From Butyrivibrio sp. WCD3002 (GTDB taxonomy: Bacteria; Bacillota; Clostridia; Lachnospirales; Lachnospiraceae), in the NCBI RefSeq assembly GCF_000424265.1, contig NZ_AUJO01000001.1, positions 792,557 through 856,556 on the forward strand: DNA of 64,000 bases, given 5' to 3'. Below the pieces are notes generated by a model. That model saw only the letters and a list, made by a program, of their open reading frames with translations, was not told where the DNA came from and made no database searches. Within the stretch, counting starts at the first letter, position 1. Every line of letters begins with the position of its first letter. Both the position numbers and the translations under genes were made by a program. Shown here in pieces: positions 1 through 7,530 of this stretch.

Positions 1-85
1 GCTGCAACAATAAACCTAATATGATCTATACCAACTCCTGGAAGAATATCCCCCATAACTCTAATGCAGAATAATCAATAACTCT

Positions 86-190
86 CATACGGTGTAAACC
101 ATAACCCGCACATGATATAAGGCATCACCTCACATGCTATAAGCCATACCTCTCACATGGTATAATGCATCGCCCTTACATGGTTTAAGG
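86..190. repeat. degenerate ~23-bp tandem repeat
   Basis: About five imperfect units start near 86, 109, 131, 154 and 177, a period of 22-23 bp. The shared core is CACATG followed by a variable base and TATAA, then a GCAT- or CCAT-like block. The repeat lies past the 3' end of the ABC transporter operon, and no coding sequence was recognised across it. Nothing else convincing was seen in bases 1-85, which may belong to an unseen neighbouring gene. Confidence 0.6.
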
Positions 191-205
191 ACTGATTCAA
201 AAATA

Positions 206-345
206 GGCTCTGAATATATATATTAGGACGAAGCGGCCTTGAAAAACGTCGGCACTTAGATGGCGTTTTTTGCCATCTTAGTACCGCTACGTTTTTCACG
301 GAGCCGAGAGGCGTCCGCAGAGCACTAATATATATATACAGAGCC
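206..345 (-). terminator. very long nested hairpin after the ABC permease gene
   Basis: Outer arms 206-226 and 325-345 are inverted copies with one mismatch in 21 positions and contain an alternating ATATATAT tract. Inner arms near 240-266 and 272-298 (TGAAAAACG with CGTTTTTCA, continuing through GATGGC with GCCATC) form a second long stem. Short pairs such as GGACG with CGTCC connect them, so nearly 140 nt can fold into one rod. It lies 12 nt past the permease stop codon, and on the minus strand it is followed by a short T run, so termination is the likely job. It is far larger than an ordinary terminator and could be a repeat element. Confidence 0.6.
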
Positions 346-357
346 GTATCTTTCGTA

Positions 358-1248
358 TTAACCCTTAACACCGCCAAGGGTAATGCCCTTAACGAAGTTG
401 TTTTGGATGAAGGGGTACACGATGATGATGGGAAGAACACCTACTACTGCCATTGACATACGAACAGCTACACTCGGTATTGATGCAAGCGCTGTACTTG
501 CATTACTTGATACTGAACTGTTCTGTGTCAGGAACTGAATGTTCTGAATCATTCTGTTAAGCAGATTCTGAATTGAATACAGATCTGTTCTCTTTGTCAG
601 ATAAATGTAACCATTCATCCAGTCGTTCCAATAAGCGATTCCTATGAAAAGACCAATTGTTGCAACAATAGGCTTTGCAAGAGGAAGAGCTATACGGAAG
701 AATGCCTGGAACTCTGTGGCTCCATCGATGTATGCTGCTTCAAGAATCTCTTCTGGCACACCTGTTACGAAGTAAGACTTCATCATCATTACGTTGAATG
801 CATTCATAAGAAGTCCGGGTACAAGCAGTGCGAAGAATGTGTTCTTAAGTCCGAAAACATTCGTATAGTTAATATATGTAGGAACAAGACCACCATTAAA
901 TAACATTGTGAAGAATACGATAAAAGTAAGTACTCCTCTTCCGGGAAGGAATGTCTTTGAAAGAGCATATCCCATAAGTGTTGTTATAGAAAGTCCAAGA
1001 GTTGTTCCAACAATTGTAAGCAGTATTGAAATCAGATATGCATGAGGTACTGAATCACCGCTGGTGAAAATATACTTATATGCTTCCAAACTCCATTTTT
1101 CAGGGAAGAATGAATATCCGTTTCTGACAAGCACCGCATTATCTGTAAAAGAAGAAATAACCAGAAGGATAAGCGGTATTACTGCACAAAGAGTAACGAT
1201 TGTCATTATTATATGACCAAAGATCTGAAATCTTTTTTCCTGTCCCAT
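358..1248 (-). CDS. ABC sugar transporter permease, LplC/YtcP type
   Basis: This 296-residue membrane protein is one of two permease subunits of a CUT1-type carbohydrate importer. Six hydrophobic segments are visible. The cytoplasmic coupling loop has the family pattern EAAYIDGATEFQAFFRIALP at about residues 170-189, which contacts the ATPase. Its C-terminus ends NNFVKGITLGGVKG, typical of LplC-like subunits. It is the last gene of a binding protein-permease-permease operon and has no ATPase gene beside it, which is usual for this family because a shared MsmK-like ATPase is encoded elsewhere. The substrate is inferred from the neighbouring rhamnosidases, not seen directly. Confidence 0.9.
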   Translation of the reverse strand: MGQEKRFQIFGHIIMTIVTLCAVIPLILLVISSFTDNAVLVRNGYSFFPEKWSLEAYKYIFTSGDSVPHAYLISILLTIVGTTLGLSITTLMGYALSKTFLPGRGVLTFIVFFTMLFNGGLVPTYINYTNVFGLKNTFFALLVPGLLMNAFNVMMMKSYFVTGVPEEILEAAYIDGATEFQAFFRIALPLAKPIVATIGLFIGIAYWNDWMNGYIYLTKRTDLYSIQNLLNRMIQNIQFLTQNSSVSSNASTALASIPSVAVRMSMAVVGVLPIIIVYPFIQNNFVKGITLGGVKG

Positions 1249-1265
1249 AACTATTTCCTCCTTTC

Positions 1266-2216
1266 TTAGAATAATGCACTATCGGGATCAAGCTTACGAA
1301 CAGCAAGGTTAGCTGCCATAACAAGAATGAATCCGACAATTGACTGATAAACACCGGCTGCTGCTGACATTGTGATGTCACCAAGCTCGATAAGTCCTCT
1401 GTATACATAGGTATCGATTGTGTTTGTTACCTGTAACAGGGCACCTGAGTTCTGAGGTACCTGGTAGAAAAGACCGAAATCTGAATAGAAAATTCTACCG
1501 ATAGCCATAAGTGTGAGCATTATGATCGTAGGTCTAAGCAAAGGAAGTGTAATGCTCTTTATCTGCTGCCACTTGGTTGCACCGTCAATAGCTGCTGCCT
1601 CATAATAGCTTCTGTCAAATCCAATGATTGTTGAAAGATAAATGATACAGTTGTATCCGATACCCTTCCAGAGATTTACAAATACCAGGATGAAAGGCCA
1701 ATATTGCTTTTCCTGATACCAGCTGATTGGATCTTTACCGAGAAGTCTAAAGATTGAGTTATTTATGAATCCGTTCTCTGCTGAAAGGAAAGCAAATACC
1801 AGATAGCTGATAATAACCGCTGAAAGCAGATAAGGAAGAAGGATCACTGACTGATATACCTTCTTGATCTTATGCGTAAGCTCTGAAAGAATTATCGCGA
1901 TTAAAATTGCAAACACTGTATTGACTATTATGAACACAAGATTGTAACAAATAGTATTTCTGGTAATGATAAATGCATCCTGTGTTGAAAACAAATATTT
2001 AAAATTCTTAAGGCCCGCCCATTTGGAGCCGTAAATTCCGTTTTTAGCTTTGTAATTTTTAAATGCCAATATGATTCCCGGCATCGGCATATAGTTGTTG
2101 ATAAACATATAAATAAGGCCCGGGAGTGCCATGATATAGATCGGTATAGAACGCTTTAAAAGTGACTTGCGTTTTGCGGGTGACAATTTCTGTTTGTACT
2201 TTTTCTGCTCTGCCAT
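1266..2216 (-). CDS. ABC sugar transporter permease, LplB type
   Basis: This is the second permease of the importer, 316 residues with about six membrane spans. The EAA loop reads YYEAAAIDGATKWQQIKSIT. The chosen ATG at 2214-2216 gives MAEQKKYKQK and follows AGGAGAAGG by a few bases; the longer reading with 12 extra residues would put that ribosome site inside the gene. The LplC-type permease gene begins 17 nt downstream, so the two are surely cotranscribed. A positively charged N-terminus precedes the first span, as is common in LplB proteins. Confidence 0.9.
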   Translation of the reverse strand: MAEQKKYKQKLSPAKRKSLLKRSIPIYIMALPGLIYMFINNYMPMPGIILAFKNYKAKNGIYGSKWAGLKNFKYLFSTQDAFIITRNTICYNLVFIIVNTVFAILIAIILSELTHKIKKVYQSVILLPYLLSAVIISYLVFAFLSAENGFINNSIFRLLGKDPISWYQEKQYWPFILVFVNLWKGIGYNCIIYLSTIIGFDRSYYEAAAIDGATKWQQIKSITLPLLRPTIIMLTLMAIGRIFYSDFGLFYQVPQNSGALLQVTNTIDTYVYRGLIELGDITMSAAAGVYQSIVGFILVMAANLAVRKLDPDSALF

Positions 2217-2246
2217 AGCCCCTTCTCCTCTTTTTTCCATGAAAAT

Positions 2247-2288
2247 CGCCATCCCGGATCTCAGAATATTCTTTAATCCGAGATGGCG
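2247..2288 (-). terminator. intercistronic hairpin between binding protein and permease
   Basis: CGCCATCcCGGAT pairs with ATCCGaGATGGCG around a 16-nt loop. It lies in the gap after the binding-protein gene. The minus-strand T run is weak, so it more likely acts as a partial terminator or RNA-stability hairpin that keeps binding-protein message above permease message, as in many ABC operons. That role is inferred. Confidence 0.6.
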
Positions 2289-2326
2289 TTTTATATACTA
2301 AATTACCTTCTCAAATTTATTACTTA

Positions 2327-3964
2327 TTACTGAACACCATTTGCTGCTGCCCACTCATCAAGAGCTGCCTGCTTAGCTGCAATATAATCATCAAGACCTG
2401 CTTCCTTAAGTCTGCTCTCAAGTTCAGGAATACCTACTTCAGGATCAAGGAATCCAAGCTCAAGCTGTGACTGATATTCTGAGTAAACGTTTGCAAGAGC
2501 TGTGTACTCTGCTGAGTAATCGCTGTTATCATAGGTGAAGCCCATAGCCTTACTAGCTGTAGCGTTGTCGTTGAAGTCCTGCATTCTATCCCAGATTGTA
2601 AGCTCATTACCTTCCCAGATCTTAGCGATGAACTGGTTGGGCATTTCCCAGTTAACGTTGTTGAAGTACTCTGAACTGTTTGCATCGATACCATCAGCAT
2701 ATGTGATGTGTCCATCGTCTGTCTCTTTCCACTCTTTTCCTTCTTCACCCCAGCAGATGATTGTTGAAGCTTCGGGATCTGAGTAAAGGAGATTGAGAAC
2801 CTGCATTGCAGCAACCGGATCATCTGTGTTCTGGTTGATGCACCAAGGCATTGTGTTGTATGCACTAGAGCCCTTGAAATCAGGGCCAAGCTGGAAGATG
2901 ATCATCTCTTCGCCGCAAAGGTTTGACTCCTGCTGCTTGATGCCGGGCTTTGTAGCTGTCTTGTAAGCCATAAGGCTTCCGGACTTAACCTGAACTGTTG
3001 TAGCTGTTGTCTCTGTGATAGCGTCAGGTGAAATCCATCCTCTCTGGTTCCAGTCATACATTCTTGAGCAGAGCTCTTTGTACTGATCGCTTGTGAAAAG
3101 ATCACCAACCTCAAGGCTGTTTACAGGATCAAGAAGTACACCGAATACATCTGAAGGGATATCGATTGCAAGACACTGGCTCACAACTGAAGAGGTATCC
3201 ATGTAGAATGTTGTCTTCTCGGGATGAGCCTCGTGAAGCTTTCCTAAGATATCCTCAATTGTATCGAAATCAGTATAGATACATTCCTCGCCATCCTTGT
3301 AAAGAGATGCGTAATCAAAACCGATCTCATCAAGAAGAGCTTTAGGGATTGAAATGCCAAATTTACCGGCTGCATCATCCTTCTTTACAGGTGTTCCATA
3401 TAATGTTCCGCTTACACGGCATCCGTTGATCTCATCCTCTCTGAATGCGCTGAGGATTCCCTGACCATATTTCTGGATAAGGTCATCTTCCTCAAGATCA
3501 AGTGTGTAACCCTTGTTTACACAAGGCATAAATCCAACTGAAACTGCGTTGAACAGGTCAACCTGCTCACCGGATGCAAGCATAAGGTTCATGTTCTGTG
3601 AATATGAAGCTGCATCCATAATCTGAAGCTCAACCTTAACACCGAGCTTCTCCTCTGTGATCTCAGAAAGCTTTGATGCTACTCTGTCGATACCTGCAGG
3701 TGATCCTGCGAAGTTCATGTATGCGATTACAACTGTAGGTGTCTCGCCTGAATCCTTTCTCTCCTGGATAGCTGCATCTGCTTCTGCACTGTCAGCTGCT
3801 TCAGCAGCACCATCAGACTCAGCAGCATCTCCTGCTTCGTCAGCTGTTGTCTCAACAGCATCTGTGGCATCATCAGCATTATCGGATGCTCCTCCGCCAC
3901 AACCTGCAAGCATTCCACAGGTCATTACGCCAGTTAAAAGTAAAGCCATTAACCGTTTTTTCAT
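2327..3964 (-). CDS. extracellular solute-binding lipoprotein of the ABC importer
   Basis: A 545-residue protein with a lipoprotein signal: MKKRLMALLLTGVMTCGMLA then a lipobox LAGC at residues 19-22. A low-complexity Ala/Asp/Glu linker to about residue 65 tethers the binding domain to the membrane. The remainder resembles family 1 extracellular solute-binding proteins of the LipO/LplA type that work with LplB and LplC. It is the first gene of the importer operon, has a GGGAGG ribosome site, and is divergent from the sensor kinase. An oligosaccharide ligand is expected; a rhamnose-containing one is suggested only by the hydrolases nearby. Confidence 0.9.
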   Translation of the reverse strand: MKKRLMALLLTGVMTCGMLAGCGGGASDNADDATDAVETTADEAGDAAESDGAAEAADSAEADAAIQERKDSGETPTVVIAYMNFAGSPAGIDRVASKLSEITEEKLGVKVELQIMDAASYSQNMNLMLASGEQVDLFNAVSVGFMPCVNKGYTLDLEEDDLIQKYGQGILSAFREDEINGCRVSGTLYGTPVKKDDAAGKFGISIPKALLDEIGFDYASLYKDGEECIYTDFDTIEDILGKLHEAHPEKTTFYMDTSSVVSQCLAIDIPSDVFGVLLDPVNSLEVGDLFTSDQYKELCSRMYDWNQRGWISPDAITETTATTVQVKSGSLMAYKTATKPGIKQQESNLCGEEMIIFQLGPDFKGSSAYNTMPWCINQNTDDPVAAMQVLNLLYSDPEASTIICWGEEGKEWKETDDGHITYADGIDANSSEYFNNVNWEMPNQFIAKIWEGNELTIWDRMQDFNDNATASKAMGFTYDNSDYSAEYTALANVYSEYQSQLELGFLDPEVGIPELESRLKEAGLDDYIAAKQAALDEWAAANGVQ

Positions 3965-4107
3965 TAATAGTTACCTCCCTTTCAATTCCAAAATCTTCTA
4001 TATACAAGCCACCTTCTACATAGCTTGCCTTAACCTAATGCAAATTATAGAATATAATGGTTACTACAATGTTGTACTTTTATTAGCTGTTTATGTAAAT
4101 TTCTTAG
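3965..4107. promoter_or_regulatory. divergent promoter region, importer operon and yesM-like gene
   Basis: This 143-bp gap separates the divergent binding-protein and sensor-kinase genes. A TATAAT-like -10 for the importer operon is readable on the minus strand (plus-strand ATTATAG near 4045). A small palindrome TACAATGTTGTA lies near 4067-4078 and could be a regulator site. The sensor-kinase start has no clear Shine-Dalgarno sequence. Confidence 0.4.
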
Positions 4108-5946
4108 ATGATGAAAAAAGAAAAAAACAATTTGAAAAACTATTCTTTTAGAAAAAGACTATATAGGATTCTCTACCTTCTTTTCGGGGTAACACTGGCA
4201 GGACTGATCGGTTATTCTGCCTTTTTCAGTTACTCCATGCAGCAGCGTACCTATAAGGATGTACGCCAGCTTCTTTCCCTATATAATGAAGAAACTTCCA
4301 AGGACCTTAAGAGTGTTGACTATTATCTTATGGAGCTTAAAAACTACAGCACAGAAGTTGCCACCACCGCAACACTCGAAAGCATTAATGGTCATTATAG
4401 CAGCATCCTTCGCATCTCTCAGATGTTTGAATTTAATCTGCGGTCCTTTCCCAGTATTAAGGGTATGTACGCATATTTCCCAAAGAGCAACACCTGGGTC
4501 GGGTACAGTAATACCGCTGAATCTCAAAAGACCTTTCAGCCATTTTTAAAAAATCAGTTTCAGAATGAAGAAATACTTGGATATATCGAAGATGCCAATG
4601 GTCTTAAATGGATTCCATATAATTATGAAAATAAGACCTACCTTGTTAAAACCTTCATGTATGATAACAGTATGATTGGAGCATGGACTGACCTAAACAC
4701 CCTCTCCTCATCGCTTACATCTCTTGATGATATGGAAGCAGTCATTATTTTTACAGACAAGGAAGGTAACGTTATAAGTATCGAAAGTCCTTCCTCTGTT
4801 GCGAAGGATATGGCAGCTAATCTTGCAGAACAAAAGTACCAGCTAAGGCTTCCATTAAAAAAATCTCTGAATGGATCTTCTGAGATAACTGTAGACTCCA
4901 AAAGATATATGGTGACCACACAGGAGCTTGATTACTGCGACTACTACATAACAGCCATGATACCCATGAAGATAATATCCCAGTCCGTAAACACCTTCTG
5001 GCGCTATGCTCTTTTGTTCATGATCCTCATTCTTATCGTGTTTGGAATAGTGGTCTATTTCTTTAATAAGCTTGTAGGCGGAACCATGAAAATGCTTACA
5101 TCCATGAATAACGCTATTATGTCAGGGGATATGGATCACAGAATAGATGTAACGGATGAAAGATGTGATGAGGTCCTTGAGGTTGCAACTACCTACAACA
5201 GTATGGTGGATCATATACAAAAGCTTAAGCTCGATGTTTATGAAGAACGAATTCATAAGAAAAACTTCCAGCTGTTTTTCCTCAAATCACAAGTTGCTCC
5301 TCACTTCCTTATAAACTGCCTCAATATGATCACTTATCTGGCAGACGGCACTAAGGAAAATACAGCTATTCTCCGCAGGATGATCGAGACTCTTTCCAAA
5401 CATCTGCGCTACACCCTCAGCACATCAGAGCATGTACCTCTCTCTAAAGAGCTTGAATATCTTGATAATTATGTGGAGCTTACCAAGATACGCTTTCCGG
5501 GTTGTATAACCTATGAAAAGGATATCGACGAAATGGCACCAAGCGCTGAAGTTTTCCCTTTAATTCTCATTATGTTCATGGAGAATGCTTTCAAATTCAA
5601 TCTTATTATGGGAGAAGAACTTATCGTAAAAGTAAGTGCAAATGTCTACCTTAAAAATGATGAAAAAAGACTTCACATATCCCATGTAGACTCAGGAGAA
5701 GGCTTCTCTGAGGAGTTCTTAGAGCAGTTCAACAATGACCAATACATACTTATTGCTGACAAAGATGGAAATCATGTAGGTATAAAAAATGTTGTATCAA
5801 GACTCAGACTCTATTATGATGAGTCTGCTGTGATGAAGCTCTCAAATGAACCGGGCATGGGTGCCCGCATTGACCTGGACATTCCTTATGTGGAATATCA
5901 GAAGCCAAAAGATGAAAAGACTACAATGAAAGGAATTATATCCTGA
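4108..5946 (+). CDS. YesM-like sensor histidine kinase
   Basis: This 612-residue membrane kinase has a transmembrane helix at about 21-43, an extracytoplasmic sensor region of roughly 250 residues, a second helix at about 299-319, a HAMP-like linker, and a His_kinase domain whose phosphoacceptor His399 lies in QVAPHFLINCLNMI. The ATPase domain follows with an N-box MFMENAFKFN near 490 and a G-box DSGEGF. Its partner regulator begins 18 nt downstream. Kinases of this class usually sense extracellular oligosaccharide, sometimes through the binding protein, and switch on nearby ABC importer and glycosidase genes. The start ATG-ATG has weak ribosome-site support. Confidence 0.9.
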   Translation: MMKKEKNNLKNYSFRKRLYRILYLLFGVTLAGLIGYSAFFSYSMQQRTYKDVRQLLSLYNEETSKDLKSVDYYLMELKNYSTEVATTATLESINGHYSSILRISQMFEFNLRSFPSIKGMYAYFPKSNTWVGYSNTAESQKTFQPFLKNQFQNEEILGYIEDANGLKWIPYNYENKTYLVKTFMYDNSMIGAWTDLNTLSSSLTSLDDMEAVIIFTDKEGNVISIESPSSVAKDMAANLAEQKYQLRLPLKKSLNGSSEITVDSKRYMVTTQELDYCDYYITAMIPMKIISQSVNTFWRYALLFMILILIVFGIVVYFFNKLVGGTMKMLTSMNNAIMSGDMDHRIDVTDERCDEVLEVATTYNSMVDHIQKLKLDVYEERIHKKNFQLFFLKSQVAPHFLINCLNMITYLADGTKENTAILRRMIETLSKHLRYTLSTSEHVPLSKELEYLDNYVELTKIRFPGCITYEKDIDEMAPSAEVFPLILIMFMENAFKFNLIMGEELIVKVSANVYLKNDEKRLHISHVDSGEGFSEEFLEQFNNDQYILIADKDGNHVGIKNVVSRLRLYYDESAVMKLSNEPGMGARIDLDIPYVEYQKPKDEKTTMKGIIS

Positions 5947-5964
5947 TTATTACCGGAGGACTAA

Positions 5965-7530
5965 ATGACATTACTTATAGTTGATGATGAATTTTACTTG
6001 GTGCAGGGTGTAAAAAACGCCATCGATTTTGAAGCACTTGGAATAGACGAGATATATACAGCCTACAGCGCAGATCAGGCAAGGTCTGTTTATGAAGAGC
6101 ATACCGTGGACATACTGCTTTCAGATGTTGAGATGCCCAGGGAAAACGGCCTCTCTCTGATAAAGTGGGTAAAGGATAACGGCTATGAATCCATAAACAT
6201 TCTTCTGACTGGTCATGCCAATTTCAACTATGCAAGAGAGGGAATCTCTCTTCAGATTCTTGACTATGTACTTAAGCCCGTGGAGGAAAACAGTCTTCGG
6301 GAAGTCATGGAAAGAGCTATTGATAAAGTAAAAGAAAATCAGCAGCAAAAATCAGAGCACCTGCAGACAGCAAAGCAGGAATTATGGAGAAACCTTTATA
6401 ACGGAACGATTTCTGCAGATCAGGATACAATTACAGAATTCATGACAAAGAACTCTATTCCTGAAGAAATGGCTGAGATTTTCTATTACTACGCTTATCT
6501 TCGCGCTGAGACAACAGATGATGTTTTCAGCGCCAATGCCGTGCTTTCTGCATTGGAGGATCAGTTCAGCTCCGGTATATATGTAACTGCCGTTGACAAG
6601 AACCGCTTTATGATAAACATCAGCTTAAGTGAATACGCGGATGTCGACAGCGAGCTGGAGAAGAAATTGTATACCTGTTTTACAAATACAATGGATAAGC
6701 TGCAAAAGGAAAATGACAGCTTCAGATTCGTATTCTATCTGTTCTCAGGTGCACCGCTCTCAGCAGCGCCTTATGCCTACGAGCTGCTTGAGCACTACTC
6801 CAAAAACATACTCACATCGGAGAACAAGGTTATCTCCATCGCAAATGTGCCGATGGATTCCATTTCCGCTAAGACCGCATCGGACTCAGAACAGATCGAT
6901 ATTGCAAAATGGGAAGAGCTTCTCTCCATGAACAGAGCAGATGACATCCTTCTGGATATCAGAGGCCTACTCATGAAAACTGATTCAACCTTTTCCGCGG
7001 GACTCCTTAGGTCTATATATTACGGTCTTATGTCAGCAGTGTTTACTGTGCTTGTACAGAAAAACTGTTCTCCTATGAATATATCATCGCAAATGACCCA
7101 CGCTACAGACCCACGCACCATCACCACCTCGTCAGAGGGACTTTTGCAGTGGGCAAATTCTCTTCTTAGAAGTGCATCAGACCTGCTTACAAGCCAGAAT
7201 CCTGAGGAGAATATTGTTGAGCAGGTTAAGCTTTTTATAAAAGATCACATCGACGATACAGATCTTTCAAGAACTACTATTGCAGAGGCTGTTCACATCT
7301 CTCCGGATTACCTGTCATACGTTTTCCATAAGGAATCAGGGGAAGTGCTATCCTCCTACATAAACGGAGAAAGAATCGCAATTGCAAAGAAGCTACTGTT
7401 AAACACAGCAGCTTCTTCACAGGAAATAGCCGACAAGACCGGCTTTTCAAACGTATCATATTTTAGTAAGCAGTTTAAGAAAACAACGGGACTTACACCT
7501 AACGCTTACAGATCGGAGCATAAGAAATAA
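5965..7530 (+). CDS. YesN-like response regulator with AraC-type DNA-binding domain
   Basis: A 521-residue transcription factor. The receiver domain (1-120) has acidic residues D7-D8, phosphoacceptor D54 in LLSDVEMP, and the conserved Lys in DYVLKP. A long middle region precedes two helix-turn-helix motifs at about 420-521 (IAEAVHISPDYLSYVFHKE and IADKTGFSNVSYFSKQFKK). It follows the kinase with a GGAGG ribosome site and is the natural candidate for the phased repeats upstream of the rhamnosidase operon. Its last 25 bp overlap, tail to tail, the end of the GH106-like gene on the other strand. Confidence 0.92.
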   Translation: MTLLIVDDEFYLVQGVKNAIDFEALGIDEIYTAYSADQARSVYEEHTVDILLSDVEMPRENGLSLIKWVKDNGYESINILLTGHANFNYAREGISLQILDYVLKPVEENSLREVMERAIDKVKENQQQKSEHLQTAKQELWRNLYNGTISADQDTITEFMTKNSIPEEMAEIFYYYAYLRAETTDDVFSANAVLSALEDQFSSGIYVTAVDKNRFMINISLSEYADVDSELEKKLYTCFTNTMDKLQKENDSFRFVFYLFSGAPLSAAPYAYELLEHYSKNILTSENKVISIANVPMDSISAKTASDSEQIDIAKWEELLSMNRADDILLDIRGLLMKTDSTFSAGLLRSIYYGLMSAVFTVLVQKNCSPMNISSQMTHATDPRTITTSSEGLLQWANSLLRSASDLLTSQNPEENIVEQVKLFIKDHIDDTDLSRTTIAEAVHISPDYLSYVFHKESGEVLSSYINGERIAIAKKLLLNTAASSQEIADKTGFSNVSYFSKQFKKTTGLTPNAYRSEHKK

